From Pontibacter pudoricolor (GTDB lineage Bacteria > Bacteroidota > Bacteroidia > Cytophagales > Hymenobacteraceae): a DNA stretch of 64,000 bases. Where the stretch lies: assembly GCF_010092985.1 (NCBI RefSeq), contig NZ_CP048106.1, forward strand, positions 1,426,001 to 1,490,000. Reading direction: 5' to 3'. The position numbers and the translations under genes were made by a program. Position 1 is the first letter of the stretch, and each line of letters begins with the position of its first letter. Below, in pieces: positions 22,341 through 30,103 of the stretch. The notes beneath the pieces were generated by a model that made no database searches, was not told the DNA's origin, and saw nothing but the letters and a program-made list of their open reading frames with translations.

Positions 22341-23219
22341 TTATGCAGGGCGCACTTCTATTTGTCCGGCTATAGTTCTTACTTCATACTTAGGTTGTGG
22401 CGCTGTGGCCGGTCCTTCTGCTACACTGCCATCTTCCAGCGAGAAAACAGAGCCATGCCACGGACACTTCACGCGAAGTCCATCCAGCAACTCCCCTTCT
22501 GAAAGTGGGCCGCCCAGGTGCGAGCAGGTATGAGCGAGTGCATAGATCTGACCTTCCTTGCGGGCCAGCAGTACCGGCACTTCCCCTGCCTGCACGCAGC
22601 GCATTGTGTTATCTGCTAATTCTGCTTCCGGCAATACGGCAACAAAATCTGAAGGTGGTTCCGCTGAGGTGGCGGTATGGTCTACGCCGGTCTGCATACC
22701 AAAAACCAGTTGCCCGCCAAGGTAAGCTCCCGCACTCACCACGCCATACCCGAGCATAGACAGCCCAATAGCCGTTTTACGGGTTTCTTTGCGCCGCCGA
22801 AGCAACAGCGACGTCAGGTAGAGAGCAGTAGCACCTGCGTTTAACATCCCATGCATCAGCCCTACATTCCGCATTCCTTTATTGGTGCCTGTCCAGTCGG
22901 TAAGTCCGGTTATGGCTGCCCCTGCTGCCCCCACAAGCCCGATAGCTACAGCCGCATCGGCACCGGGAGCATACCTTTTTTCACCCATCAGTTCCAGTGT
23001 ATCCAGCACAGCAGCAGTTGTCCACGACCCGATCGGCACATCTGTTATGGCAGGATGCAACGGATGCCCGAGCCATGTTCCGTGCATGGCATCCTTTATA
23101 ACCCGTCCCGACTCGCCGGCGGCTTCAAAGGCGTTTAACACAGCAGGCTGAACGGCATCACCGGCAGTTTCCAGCCATTCCTGCTTTTCTATAGTTTCGA
23201 TCAGGGACTTCTGCTCCAT
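22341..23219 (-). CDS. Rieske [2Fe-2S] protein fused to a DUF2231 membrane domain
   Basis: 292 residues. The N-terminal two thirds are a DUF2231-type membrane domain (GTWLGHPLHPAITDVPIGSW, about four helices to residue ~180). The C-terminal ~105 residues are a Rieske domain with CSHLGG and CPWHGS, providing the Cys/His pairs for a 2Fe-2S cluster. The likely role is electron transfer at the membrane; partners are unknown. The gene stands alone, convergent with SulP and divergent from the pseudouridine synthase. The stand-alone DUF2231-like gene at 405 is its only relative in the window. Confidence 0.87.
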   Translation of the reverse strand: MEQKSLIETIEKQEWLETAGDAVQPAVLNAFEAAGESGRVIKDAMHGTWLGHPLHPAITDVPIGSWTTAAVLDTLELMGEKRYAPGADAAVAIGLVGAAGAAITGLTDWTGTNKGMRNVGLMHGMLNAGATALYLTSLLLRRRKETRKTAIGLSMLGYGVVSAGAYLGGQLVFGMQTGVDHTATSAEPPSDFVAVLPEAELADNTMRCVQAGEVPVLLARKEGQIYALAHTCSHLGGPLSEGELLDGLRVKCPWHGSVFSLEDGSVAEGPATAPQPKYEVRTIAGQIEVRPA

Positions 23220-23771
23220 TAGCTTTATTTTATTTTAAATTGGATACTGCTACTATCAACGAGGAAATGAGCAGTATGTTCTGCACCATCACTTTAGTAA
23301 GATTCAGATGGTAAAATGACCTTGAGAGCACTATTCTTCATTAGGCATTCTGATCTTTTGAAAGTTTTACAATAGGAAGCTGTTTAGAATTTTATATTCC
23401 TCTGCGTTACGCCCATGCTATGGTGTTTTCACCAGCAAGTATTAGAACCAGCTCAATGGATTATTACCATAGCTGTTAAGCCTTCCTTTTATGCGGACAA
23501 GGATGTCCGCAGCAGAAAAGTTTCGGACACAGCTGTCCGAAACAGCTTACCCTGACGGCTATGGTGAAAACAACAACCATGGCTCGTTTTCTCCTTCTTA
23601 AAATCCACACAACTTCTAGTTATGAAAAAATCGTGGTCAGCTTTGATCCGTCTAAGTCAACTATAGACATCACAGGTCTATCAAAAAAAATAGCAGTTCA
23701 GCCGGTAAGTCTTTGTTAATTTACATCTTAATACAATTCATGTTATTTTACTTTCTTCGTTTCTAACACCA
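23220..23771. other. Intergenic region with a REP-like double hairpin
   Basis: 552 bases with divergent promoters for the Rieske and RluF-like genes. The repeat element at 23466-23565 is listed separately. A 9-base inverted pair GTTTTCACC (23425-23433) / GGTGAAAAC (23563-23571) encloses it. The rest is AT-rich and featureless. Confidence 0.5.
23466..23565. repeat. GGAC/GTCC hairpin repeat, copy A
   Basis: Two perfect hairpins in tandem. At 23493-23510 arms GCGGACA and TGTCCGC enclose AGGA; at 23521-23542 arms TTTCGGACA and TGTCCGAAA enclose CAGC. The element is bounded by an 8-base inverted repeat ACCATAGC (23466-23473) and GCTATGGT (23558-23565). Related hairpins occur at about 32489-32668 and 60139-60240, so this is a dispersed intergenic family. 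It codes for nothing. Confidence 0.8.
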
Positions 23772-24479
23772 ATGAAAGCGCTCAACTCCTCTCTCAAGTA
23801 TTTTATAGTTCAGAAATTAAACGTATCCAATAAAGTTGCTATCAACTATATTCTTTCGGGGAGGGTTTTGGTAAATGGCAGACAAGGCACCTTAAACCAG
23901 GTACTACAGCCGGAAGATAAAGTTCAGTTAGATGAAACGGTGATCAGAGAATCAAGAAAGAATGTTTACATCGCCTATCATAAACCACGCGGCATAGAAT
24001 CCACCTTAAACACCCAGATAGATAATAACCTTATACAGGCATTAAACTATAGCGAAACAGTTTACCCTGTCGGGCGACTTGATAAGGCATCAGAAGGACT
24101 TATGTTACTCACCAATGACGGCAGAACCTTATTTAATATCCTTCATGCTGAAAAACACCAGGAAAAGGAATACCTGGTAACTGTAGATAAACCTTTAACA
24201 CAACAGGCGCTTGAACGGCTTGCTGAAGGTATCGTTATCATGGGCCAGAGAACACGCCCCGCAATTGTCAGCCAGGTAGATGAAATTACCTTTAAAATCA
24301 TACTGACACAGGGCCTTAACCGGCAGATCAGGAGAATGTGTTACAAGTTAGGTTACCAGGTTGAGAAGCTCGTGCGGACCCGCATCATAACCCTTGAACT
24401 GGGCAATCTAGCGCCTGGCCAATGGCGCTTTCTGAATCAGGCAGAGATCAGTAATCTAATAAAGTACATTTCTGATTGA
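23772..24479 (+). CDS. rluF: RluF-like 23S rRNA pseudouridine synthase
   Basis: 235 residues. An N-terminal S4 RNA-binding domain (YFIVQKLNVSNKVAINYILSG, given as KLNVSNKVAINYILSG) precedes an RsuA/RluB/E/F catalytic domain with YHKPRGIEST and the catalytic Asp in VGRLDKASEGL, then LTQGLNRQIRRMCYKLGY. The order and the NRQIRRM motif best fit RluF (position 2604 of 23S rRNA, also tRNA-Tyr in E. coli). The start ATG at 23772 gives full family length. It is monocistronic and ends before a strong bidirectional terminator. Confidence 0.85.
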   Translation: MKALNSSLKYFIVQKLNVSNKVAINYILSGRVLVNGRQGTLNQVLQPEDKVQLDETVIRESRKNVYIAYHKPRGIESTLNTQIDNNLIQALNYSETVYPVGRLDKASEGLMLLTNDGRTLFNILHAEKHQEKEYLVTVDKPLTQQALERLAEGIVIMGQRTRPAIVSQVDEITFKIILTQGLNRQIRRMCYKLGYQVEKLVRTRIITLELGNLAPGQWRFLNQAEISNLIKYISD

Positions 24480-24787
24480 TCCGTGTCATTTGCAAAGTGC
24501 ACCGATTTCAAAAACAACTATAGCCTTGGAAAACGGTAGAAATCAGGGATCAGTTCTCATAAAATATGTACCGCAATTACCTATGCTGAGTGGCAGGAAA
24601 CTTAAAATGAACCAGGTAGCGCAGGAGGATAAACCAAAAACTGGAACATGTGATTGCGCAGTAACATATTCTTTCTCAACACATAAACAGCCTGAAATTC
24701 AGAAATAATAAATTTGGTAAACTATAAAAAAGGAAAGGTATTCAAAACTGCAGGCCTTTCCTTTTTTTATAATTTACCAGCCCGCTG
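24480..24787. other. Convergent intergenic region with terminator
   Basis: 308 bases. A 72-codon open frame (24490-24708) has no family features and was not accepted. The terminator at 24726-24767 is listed separately. Confidence 0.5.
24726..24767. terminator. Bidirectional terminator between rluF-like and GH92 genes
   Basis: Inverted repeat with 13-base arms AAAAAAGGAAAGG (24726-24738) and CCTTTCCTTTTTT (24755-24767), 16-base loop. A-run on one side and T-run on the other, so it can serve both converging genes. Confidence 0.85.
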
Positions 24788-27103
24788 TTAAGGAGCGATT
24801 GCCATTAACTTCTTATTTGGCTTGTCAGACATGTAGAAGGTAAGCTTTCCACCACTCATGATTTCAGTGTGTGTCAGGTAAGTGCGGTTAACAGGCTTAC
24901 CGTTCAGTTCCATTTTCTGGATGTACACATTTTTGTCTTTCTGGTTCTTCACATCTATAGTAAATGTTTTATCGTTCTCCAGGTTTATAGTTGCAGCCTT
25001 CACATTGGGACTGGTGATGGCGTATTGTTCTGAGCCGGGAGCTACCGGGTAAAAACCCAACGCACTGAAAATATACCATGCGCTCATTTGTCCGAAGTCG
25101 TCGTTGCCGCCAAGCCCGTCTATAGTTGGCTTATACATTGCTTTCAAGACCATGCGCGTGCGCTCCTGGGTTTTCCAGGGCTGATCGGTCCAGTTGTATA
25201 GGTAAGCTACATGGTGTGATGGTTCGTTACCGTGCACGTAATTTCCGATAATTCCATCACGTGAAATATCTTCCGTATTTTCGAAGTATTTATCAGGCAG
25301 TTCCATCGTGAATAATGAATCCAGGTGTTGCACAAAGCGCACCTTTCCTCCCATCATCGAAATCATCTCAGCAGGGTCGTGGGGTACGTACAAACTATAG
25401 TTCCAGGAGTTCCCCTCAATAAAGCCCTGTCCATGCGTATCCAGTGGGTCAAACTCCTGCTTCCATGTTCCGTCGCTCAGTTTAGGGCGCATGTAGCCCG
25501 ACTTAGCATCAAACACATTTTTATAGTTGAGCGCACGCTTGCTAAACTCTTCGTAAATATCCTGTCGGTTAAGTTTTTTTGCCATTTGCGCGATGCACCA
25601 GTCGTCGTAAGCATACTCCAGTGTTTTAGATACCGAAGAACCATTTTTGTCTTCCGGCACATAGCCCATCTCCATGTAATATTCCAGGCCATCGTAGTAG
25701 CGGGTGCGGGCAGTTTGCACACAGGCATCCAGCGCCCGGTTTACATCAAAATTTGCATTCCCTTTCATCACCGCATCCGCAATAACGGGCACCGCGTGGT
25801 ACCCGATCATGCACCAGTTCTCGTTGGCGTGATGCGACCACACCGGCAACATTTTATGTACACTCTGGTCGTAGTGCGCCAGCATAGACTTGATCATATC
25901 GTTGTTGCGGGCAGGCTGCAGGATATTGAATAAGGGGTGCAGTGCACGGTAGGTATCCCAGAGTGAGAAGCTGGTATAGTTGGTAAAGCCATCTGCCTGG
26001 TGCACATTCATGTCAAGGCCCCTGTACTTGCCATCTACGTCCATGTAGGTGGTTGGCCCCAGGAAAGCGTGATACATGGCAGTGTAGAAATTCACCAGAT
26101 CGTCTTTACCGGCATCCACTACAACCTTGTTCAGTTCTTTGTTCCAGGCGGCTTGCCCTTCGCGTTTTACTTTTTCAAAATCCCAGTGCGGTATCTCGGC
26201 TTTCATGTTAGCCAGGGCACCCTCGGTACTTACCGGCGACAGGGCAAACTTAATCTTGATCTTCTCTCCTGCTTCCGTCTTGAAATCGAAATATGCCCGT
26301 ATTTTTTTGCCGGCAAATTCCGGGAAATTTTTAGTCTGATCGAACTTACGCCAGAAGCCTTTGTAAACCTGCGCCTCTGCAAAATCTTTGTTGCCATACT
26401 GATAAAACGGCTTGCTGAAAGCCATAGCAAAGTAAACCGTGCGGGTGCGGGCCCAGCCATTGGTCTGCCGGTAACCGGTGATCAGGGTATCATTTTCTAC
26501 ACGCACAAAGGTCCAGGTGGTTTTTCCATCATAATTATAAATACCCGACATCAGGTCTAAGATGATGTGCGCCTCGTCAGATTTCGGGAATGTGTACTGG
26601 TGCATGCCCACGCGGTTGCTGGCCGTAAGCTCTGCCACTATGTTATGATCGTCGAGTTTCACCTTATAGTATGCTGGTTCGGCTACTTCGTTGGCATGCG
26701 AGAATGCCGAACGGTAGCCACTCTCCGGCTTGTCTTCGGTACCCGGATTCAGCTGCAGTTTACCGGTTGTAGGAGCAATCAGAAAATCACCCAGATCAGA
26801 GTGGCCGGTACCGCTGAAATGCGTATGGCTGAAACCAACTATGGTTTCGTCGTCGTGCTGATAGCCGGCGCAGTACTTATACACGTCTTTGTTATACTTG
26901 CCATTTACTTCATAAGGAATCGTATCGGTGTCGGGGCTAAGCTGCACCATGCCGAAAGGTACGGTAGCTCCCGGGTACGTATGGCCCATCTTGGCAGTAC
27001 CTATCATCGGGTTTACATATTTTACCAGATCTGGTGCCGGTTTGCCCTGCGCAAATGCAAGTAAGGGCGTAAACAGTAAAACAGACAGTAAGCGTTTTTT
27101 CAT
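24788..27103 (-). CDS. GH92-family alpha-mannosidase, exported
   Basis: 771 residues with a signal peptide (MKKRLLSVLLFTPLLAFAQ). GH92 hallmarks are YVNPMIGTAKMGHTYPGATV (20 residues), GFSHTHFSGTGHSDLGD, the catalytic-domain helices DTYRALHPLFNI, and GGNDDFGQMSAWYIFSALGF near the end. The family consists of Ca2+-dependent exo-acting mannosidases (often alpha-1,2) that trim mannans or N-glycans. Location is periplasmic or surface. No SusC/D pair is adjacent, so it is not part of a classical polysaccharide-utilisation locus here. Length is normal. Confidence 0.92.
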   Translation of the reverse strand: MKKRLLSVLLFTPLLAFAQGKPAPDLVKYVNPMIGTAKMGHTYPGATVPFGMVQLSPDTDTIPYEVNGKYNKDVYKYCAGYQHDDETIVGFSHTHFSGTGHSDLGDFLIAPTTGKLQLNPGTEDKPESGYRSAFSHANEVAEPAYYKVKLDDHNIVAELTASNRVGMHQYTFPKSDEAHIILDLMSGIYNYDGKTTWTFVRVENDTLITGYRQTNGWARTRTVYFAMAFSKPFYQYGNKDFAEAQVYKGFWRKFDQTKNFPEFAGKKIRAYFDFKTEAGEKIKIKFALSPVSTEGALANMKAEIPHWDFEKVKREGQAAWNKELNKVVVDAGKDDLVNFYTAMYHAFLGPTTYMDVDGKYRGLDMNVHQADGFTNYTSFSLWDTYRALHPLFNILQPARNNDMIKSMLAHYDQSVHKMLPVWSHHANENWCMIGYHAVPVIADAVMKGNANFDVNRALDACVQTARTRYYDGLEYYMEMGYVPEDKNGSSVSKTLEYAYDDWCIAQMAKKLNRQDIYEEFSKRALNYKNVFDAKSGYMRPKLSDGTWKQEFDPLDTHGQGFIEGNSWNYSLYVPHDPAEMISMMGGKVRFVQHLDSLFTMELPDKYFENTEDISRDGIIGNYVHGNEPSHHVAYLYNWTDQPWKTQERTRMVLKAMYKPTIDGLGGNDDFGQMSAWYIFSALGFYPVAPGSEQYAITSPNVKAATINLENDKTFTIDVKNQKDKNVYIQKMELNGKPVNRTYLTHTEIMSGGKLTFYMSDKPNKKLMAIAP

Positions 27104-27416
27104 TCGTTTGGCAGTTAGGCGGGTGTAAAAGTTATGCGATATTTAAAGTTAAAGCAAATTTCCAGAAAGCCTAACGATAAACTGAGCTCATACCCTGCTT
27201 AAGACCAGTTGTTCGCGATAAAGCTACTTCTTTACCAGGCCAGGTTCAGCTATGTATTGCAGTTGTAGGGATGCTAAAGCAAAAGCCGCTCTGTCTGAAC
27301 AGAGCGGCTTTTAAATCTTACTAAATTATTACTATAGTTTATACGTCAACATGCAGGGCTTTACAAGCAGCCACTGTACAAACCTGTGTTTTACTCTTAT
27401 TCAACTTTGATGTTTA
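27104..27416. other. Intergenic region between GH92 and cupin genes
   Basis: 313 bases holding the GH92 promoter region and the cupin-gene terminator (27281-27312, listed separately). Nothing else recognised. Confidence 0.5.
27281..27312 (-). terminator. Terminator downstream of the cupin gene
   Basis: Arms AAAAGCCGCTCTG (27281-27293) and CAGAGCGGCTTTT (27300-27312) with loop TCTGAA. On the - strand it follows the cupin stop; the T-ending arm is present in both directions. Confidence 0.8.
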
Positions 27417-27923
27417 TCAGCGCATTTTTTCTTTATTTCTCGGATCGTCCGCTTTGTTAATATAGGTAATCTGGAAAGGTCCCGTACCATGGACCTGGAC
27501 AACTGTCGGAGCTTTTGTAAAAGCATAATGCACACTTTTAGCTGGCATCAGGGCAAATCCTCCGGGCTGCAGTTCGGTAGCACTACTCTCCATTAACTTG
27601 TCGCCCATACCCATATAAAGGGCTCCTTCAATAACGGTCACATGCTCGGGAGTAGGGTGCCAGTGCGGACTTATTCTATAGTTTGCCGGGAACATTAACC
27701 TTATTGTAAAAGGCCCTTCTTTTGTTGGATCACCTGCCAGTACTGATAGTTTAGCACCGGCGGGCAAACCTGCCGGCCCCTCCGACCACTGCATTTTATC
27801 TTTGGTAATTATTTTATGGCCATCGTGACCCTGACTCTGTTTCGCATGATCCTGGGCGTTACTCTGCATTGTGAAGCCTAACAAAAGCATGAGGCACACA
27901 ACTAGTCTAAAACAAACCTTCAT
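27417..27923 (-). CDS. Exported cupin-domain protein
   Basis: 168 residues with a signal peptide (LVVCLMLLLGFTMQSNAQ). A single cupin domain carries the metal-binding motif 1 PHWHPTPEHVTVIEG and motif 2 around PGGFALMPAKSVHYAF. A His-rich linker (HAKQSQGHDGHK) follows the signal. Probably periplasmic with a bound metal; catalytic role unknown. The ChrR-like/quercetinase-like branch is possible. Monocistronic. Confidence 0.82.
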   Translation of the reverse strand: MKVCFRLVVCLMLLLGFTMQSNAQDHAKQSQGHDGHKIITKDKMQWSEGPAGLPAGAKLSVLAGDPTKEGPFTIRLMFPANYRISPHWHPTPEHVTVIEGALYMGMGDKLMESSATELQPGGFALMPAKSVHYAFTKAPTVVQVHGTGPFQITYINKADDPRNKEKMR

Positions 27924-28350
27924 CGTTGCATGAATTAAAAATTAAAAGGAAGTAGAGGGAATCAAAAAACTTGTACTAAGCCAACCCGAATAAGTATGTT
28001 GGCAAAACGTGTAGCTAAATGTAAAAACAGAGGACATAGAAACTAACTATAGTATACGTAAAGTCCATCTTAAAGCAGAAAAACCAAACTCTTTCTTAAC
28101 TATAAGTATCTCCTTCTTAAACTATAGCCATAGCTCATTGCGCCACTTAAGGCTATTCCTATAGTTTGCAGAGCTTTGTAACTATAGTTGTCAGATTTAA
28201 ACTATAAGTGCCCCTGCCAGTCAGCGTTAATAACGCTGACTGGCAGGGGCACTTCATAAAAACCATCTATAAATCGGCCTGGTCAGATTGAACAATAACC
28301 TGAAGGCTTGCTCAGCAGATGCGCCCGAATTCTACAATAAGCGTTTAATA
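27924..28350. other. Intergenic region with a cluster of AACTATAG words and a long palindrome
   Basis: 427 bases between the cupin and M1 genes. AACTATAG or one-base variants recur about every 30 bases between 28040 and 28208, including a perfect AACTATAGTT at 28180-28189, followed directly by the long palindrome at 28206-28254. No gene seen. Confidence 0.5.
28206..28254. repeat. Perfect 24-base inverted repeat
   Basis: Two 24-base arms beginning AAGTGCCCCTGCC and ending GGCAGGGGCACTT meet at one central base (28230). It could be a terminator for the M1 peptidase gene (- strand), but the following bases lack a clean T-run. The arms are unusually long and perfect for a terminator. Confidence 0.75.
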
Positions 28351-29997
28351 TTACTTCTTAACGACGGCAGCCTCTACATAAAAATCAGGGCTAACTTTTA
28401 CGACAGGGTTTTTCTTGCGGGTCTTCCACTCTTTCCATTCAGTAGTCGGTTCCAGCCATTGCTCTTTTCCATCCACAAATACCTTTACAGGCATATCAAA
28501 ACCGGGCACCACGTTGCTCCATCTATAGTTCAGCTTTTTGCCATTTACCTGGTATTCCAGCTTGGGTATGCGCACATCGCGCAGGTACTGGTCAAAGAAT
28601 GGCTTCAGGTCGCGGCCCACATGCTGGCTCAGGTAATCTTCTACCTGCTGGGTAGTAACAGTCTGGTGGTAAAAGTCCTTATTTAATCCACGCAGGATGC
28701 CGCGCCACTTCTCATCATTATCCACGATCTGACGCAAGGTGTGCAGCATGTTACCGCCCTTGTAATACATGTCCCCCGAGCCGCTTTTGTTTACACCATA
28801 CACCCCAATAATAGGCCGGTCGTTTTTGATATTCTGCCTTGTTCCAATCACGTACTCGCTGCTGGCCTGCTTGCCGAAATGATAATCCAGGAACAGGTTT
28901 TCGGAGTAGTTGGTAAAACTCTCGTGTATCCACATATCGGCCACATCCTTGTTTGTGATGTTGTTGGCAAACCACTCGTGCCCGGATTCGTGTATAATGA
29001 TAAAGTCAAATTTCAGGCCCCAACCCGAGCCACTCAGGTCACGGCCACGGTAACCATTTTCGTAGCCGTTGCCATAGGTAACGGCACTCTGGTGCTCCAT
29101 GCCCAGGTAAGGGACTTCCACCAGTTTGTAACCATCTTCATAGAACGGGTAAGGCCCGAACCAATGCTCAAATGCCTGCAGCATGCGTCCGGCATCTTTA
29201 AACTGCACTTTGGCCTTATCCAGGTTTTCCTTCAGCACATAATAATTGCAGTCCAGCACACCCTTTTCGCCCTGGTACTTCTCCGAAAAATGCGCATAAT
29301 CTGCGATACTGATGTTCACCCCATAGTTGTTGATCGGATTATCTACAAACCAGTGGTAAGTCTTTGTACGATCGTTATGCTGCTCCACGCCGCGGAGTCT
29401 TCCATTCGATACGTCCATCAGGTGTTCCGGCACGCGTACGCTGATGAGCATGCTGTCTGGCTCGTCGTACATATGGTCTTTGCAGGGCCACCACATGCTC
29501 GCTCCACTTCCCTGGTTTGAATTAGCGATAAACGGGTTGCCCTTGCTGTCCTTCTTCCAGGTGATACCACCCGTCCAGGGAGGATTTGTGCTGACCGTAG
29601 GTTTCCCGCCAAAATAAACATCTACCTTGTTCACGCTGCCTGGCTTCTGGTCTGCTGCCAACTGCACAAAATAGGCATTTCCGTCACGCTTAAAAGTGAG
29701 CGATTTTCCATCCTGTATCACCTTGTTTATGGTCATGGGCTGTTGCATGTCTATCTGCATGACCTGTTTTGGCTCCAGCACTTTATACTGAATGGTGTTC
29801 ATCCCTTTGATGGTGCTGTCCGCAGGATTTACCTGTACGCTCAGGTGATAATAGGTCAGGTCCCACCAGGCGCGCTCCGGGGTGATGGAACCGCGCAGGG
29901 TATCCTGCCGGGTAAAGGTTCTGTTCTGGGCAAAAGCACTTAGACCACAAAACCAGATCAGGCAAACTATAGCTACGCGGGTGATTGTATTTTTCAT
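28351..29997 (-). CDS. M1-family zinc metallopeptidase, exported
   Basis: 548 residues with a signal peptide (VAIVCLIWFCGLSAFAQ). The zinc site is HESGHEW (His336, Glu337, His340) with the third ligand Glu359 in WIHESFTNYSE, the HExxH-x18-E gluzincin pattern. The upstream N-terminal domain is a beta-saddle. The canonical GAMEN is replaced by YLGMEHQSAVTYGNGY, as in other Bacteroidota M1 proteins. It removes N-terminal residues from peptides in the periplasm. Adjacent to a DPP IV-like gene on the same strand. Confidence 0.9.
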   Translation of the reverse strand: MKNTITRVAIVCLIWFCGLSAFAQNRTFTRQDTLRGSITPERAWWDLTYYHLSVQVNPADSTIKGMNTIQYKVLEPKQVMQIDMQQPMTINKVIQDGKSLTFKRDGNAYFVQLAADQKPGSVNKVDVYFGGKPTVSTNPPWTGGITWKKDSKGNPFIANSNQGSGASMWWPCKDHMYDEPDSMLISVRVPEHLMDVSNGRLRGVEQHNDRTKTYHWFVDNPINNYGVNISIADYAHFSEKYQGEKGVLDCNYYVLKENLDKAKVQFKDAGRMLQAFEHWFGPYPFYEDGYKLVEVPYLGMEHQSAVTYGNGYENGYRGRDLSGSGWGLKFDFIIIHESGHEWFANNITNKDVADMWIHESFTNYSENLFLDYHFGKQASSEYVIGTRQNIKNDRPIIGVYGVNKSGSGDMYYKGGNMLHTLRQIVDNDEKWRGILRGLNKDFYHQTVTTQQVEDYLSQHVGRDLKPFFDQYLRDVRIPKLEYQVNGKKLNYRWSNVVPGFDMPVKVFVDGKEQWLEPTTEWKEWKTRKKNPVVKVSPDFYVEAAVVKK

Positions 29998-30053
29998 TCG
30001 TTAAAGGTTATAAACCTGTTAGTTCATAATTTCTATTGAGCATATTAAAAGTA

Positions 30054-30091
30054 AGGCACAACCCGTAAGATTTTTCTAACAAGCTGTGCCT
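30054..30091 (-). terminator. Weak hairpin after the DPP IV-like gene
   Basis: Seven-base arms AGGCACA (30054-30060) and TGTGCCT (30085-30091) with a 24-base loop, followed on the - strand by a short T-rich stretch. Possible weak terminator. Confidence 0.3.
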
Positions 30092-30103
30092 CCTTAATTT
30101 TTA

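Noticed and set aside
23493-23542. Hairpins considered as a CRISPR-like array
   Set aside because: Units are different self-complementary hairpins without constant repeats and unique spacers; no cas genes.
24490-24708. 72-codon open frame after the RluF-like gene
   Set aside because: No recognisable motif, contains an AACTATAG word, and lies just before a bidirectional terminator; composition is not gene-like.
24788-27103. Polysaccharide-utilisation locus around the GH92 gene
   Set aside because: No SusC/SusD pair or sensor nearby; neighbours are unrelated and the gene is flanked by terminators.
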